A stretch of DNA of 29,739 nt from Paulinella micropora (lineage: Eukaryota > Cercozoa > Imbricatea > Euglyphida), in contig BJOX01000228.1 in assembly GCA_009731375.1 (NCBI GenBank), positions 735,395 to 765,133 on the forward strand, given 5' to 3'. This document shows positions 28,531-29,739 of this stretch, piece after piece; within the stretch, counting starts at the first letter, position 1; the number at the start of each line of letters is the position of its first letter. Below the pieces are notes generated by a model. That model was not told the DNA's origin. It saw nothing but the letters and a program-made list of their open reading frames with translations, and did no database searches. The position numbers and the translations under genes are program-made.

Positions 28531-28658
28531 TTATCTAAGGTGGAAACCTAGTTATTAAATCGAGCGTATTAATTGAAAGTATTAATATTAGGTCGCTTGG
28601 TATTAATCTTATTAATATTAATGTTTATGTTTAGATATGTTGCGTAATATGTAGCTTA
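28531..28658. other. AT-rich junction, no gene seen
   Basis: All minus-strand frames have stops. Repeated ttaatatta motifs (28585-28622) form short inverted repeats. The right end of the viral element or a rearrangement lies here, before the 10-N gap. Confidence 0.5.
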
Positions 28659-28668
28659 NNNNNNNNNN

Positions 28669-29739
28669 ATGTGATTTGTTGGGGTGAAGGTGTTGTCGTG
28701 TAGTGGTCTGTTGAGTTCTTTGGCGGGATGGATGAATGGGTGGATTTCTATACAAACTCTTAGTTTATATAGTTGAGTGATATCAAGGATTTCGAGTTGG
28801 TCGAGGAGCGGTTTAGTATGTGATCGGTAATGAGTCTTGGCTATTATTCTGATGATTTTTTTATGTATTTTTATGAGTGGTTGTATGTATTTTTTGTTTT
28901 TGTCATGGGTCCCCCAGATGGAGATGTGTTGAATGAGATGAGGGAAGATGTGCGTGTAGTATAGTTGTTTCATGATTGTTGTGTGGAGAAATTGTTGTGC
29001 GTATCGGAGAGAAGTGATTGTTGGCTGTAGTTTGCGTATGATGTTGCTTATGTGTTGATTGTATCGCAGGTTGTGTTGGAGTGTTATGCCTAGTAGTTTG
29101 GCATGTTTACATTGTTCAAGTGTGTAGTTGTTTATGTTTATTGTTACGTTCTGTTTGGTTTTGTGGAAGATTGTGTATGTTGTTTTGGTTGGGTTTGGTA
29201 CGAGGTTGTTGGAGTGGAAGTAGTTGATTAGTTTGGTTATTTCTGTCTGTGTTTTTTGTTGTAGGTTGTTGGGTGATTTTGCTGTTATTATAAGTGTTGT
29301 GTCGTCTGCATATGTGTATACTGTTCCTTGTTTTATTATGTTTATAATGTCATTAATATATAGCAAAAAGAAAGTAGTAGATAGCGTGCTGCCTTGCGGA
29401 ATGCCATGTGTTATAGTGCGTTTGTGTGATTTTGCGTGCTGTGTGTGTACTTCTTGAGCTCGGTTTGAAAAGTAGGATGCAAAGAAATTAACAGTGTCTT
29501 CGGAAAAATTGAAGTTTGTCCTGAGTTTCTTAATTAACTTTGCATGTTCTACTGTGTCGTAGGCTTTTGACAAGTCTACGTAAAGCGCTAGCACGAGCTC
29601 TTCTCTGTCTTTGTGTTTGTGTATTTGGTTTAGGATAGTCTGGACTGTCATTGTCGTGTTTGAGTTCGGGCGGAAGGCGTATTGCGTATGTGATATTATG
29701 TTATGTTTCGTTAGATGGTCCATGACTTGTTTATTTATT
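28669..29739 (-). mobile_element. Non-LTR retrotransposon reverse transcriptase, partial
   Basis: The ORF enters from beyond the right edge and runs to the gap at 28659-28668; both ends are missing. RT motifs in order, numbered from the Met at 29723: FRPNSNTT near 17-24, ALYVDLSKAYDTVEH near 46-60 (first catalytic Asp), GIPQGSTLS near 107-115, LYINDI near 121-126 and YADDT near 138-142 (catalytic Asp pair), then KTTYTIF and KLLGITL thumb-side blocks. This is the layout of LINE-type RTs (Jockey/CR1-like is likely, clade not decided). No retron or group II features are seen. G/T-rich on the plus strand, unlike the viral element, so it is a host repeat. The frame is open throughout, so it may be a young copy. 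Confidence 0.85.

Noticed and set aside
11813-28658. Terminal inverted repeats of the viral element
   Set aside because: By eye no sequence in 11213-11812 matches the reverse complement of 28500-28658; they may be lost or beyond the gap.
28669-29739. Retron or group II intron reverse transcriptase
   Set aside because: Motifs and spacing are of LINE type, and no retron RNA or intron structure is seen.

Overview
The window reads as an invertebrate animal genome scaffold carrying an integrated, decaying Polinton/adintovirus-like DNA virus. The host side shows long simple repeats, a tRNA-derived SINE with a (TTA)n tail, one plausible two-exon gene, a gag-bearing retroelement with direct repeats, and a non-LTR reverse transcriptase at the right edge. 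A marine invertebrate, perhaps a crustacean, is only a guess from the repeat density. Nine N-gaps (eight of exactly 10 N) show that this is a scaffold, so adjacency across a gap is not proof of linkage.

Layout. 1-2390: microsatellites and four copies or fragments of the SINE. 2660-2930: GC-rich island with protein-like frames. 3110-3750: CAA/CAG repeats. 4154-5505: gene with a convincing 80-nt intron, a 73-bp exon duplication and an artificial-looking gap. 6287-10263: gag-bearing element between direct repeats, including a 279-bp pair that differs at one position seen by eye. 10725-11041: possible GC-rich exon on the minus strand. 11040-11212: ATGT repeats, then a 52-nt hairpin.

11813-28530: the viral element, AT-richer than its surroundings and densely packed. 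On the minus strand at the left is an rve-family integrase. The plus strand then carries a phage-like fibre with an S74 chaperone and a small membrane protein. A minus-strand pair follows (GIY-YIG nuclease, small secreted protein). The plus strand resumes with a small unknown, the packaging ATPase, a small basic protein, a 55-residue ORF, a coiled-coil/protease polyprotein, a minor capsid protein, the major capsid protein and a second surface-like protein. On the minus strand at the right are two paralogues with an ExoX-C-like domain and the family B DNA polymerase. Integrase, ATPase, protease, two capsid proteins and DNA polymerase form the Polinton core set: replication and integration at the ends, morphogenesis in the middle. 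It is no longer intact. Integrase, fibre, protease and minor capsid have frame breaks, the fibre and one ExoX-C-like gene have in-frame stops, and the polymerase lacks its N-terminus. MCP, ATPase and GIY-YIG remain open, so the insertion looks fairly recent.

The most unusual signal is a family of intergenic modules. Five plus-strand gene boundaries carry a pair of hairpins with recurring arms (gatattt...aaacatc, then gatgtttt...aaatatc), the first beginning at the upstream stop and the second ending near the next start. A sixth, single copy sits in reverse orientation before the minus-strand ORF at 12932. They resemble in principle the hairpin 3'-end signals of mimiviruses and could be transcript-end or 5'-leader elements. 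I know of no description of this exact architecture.
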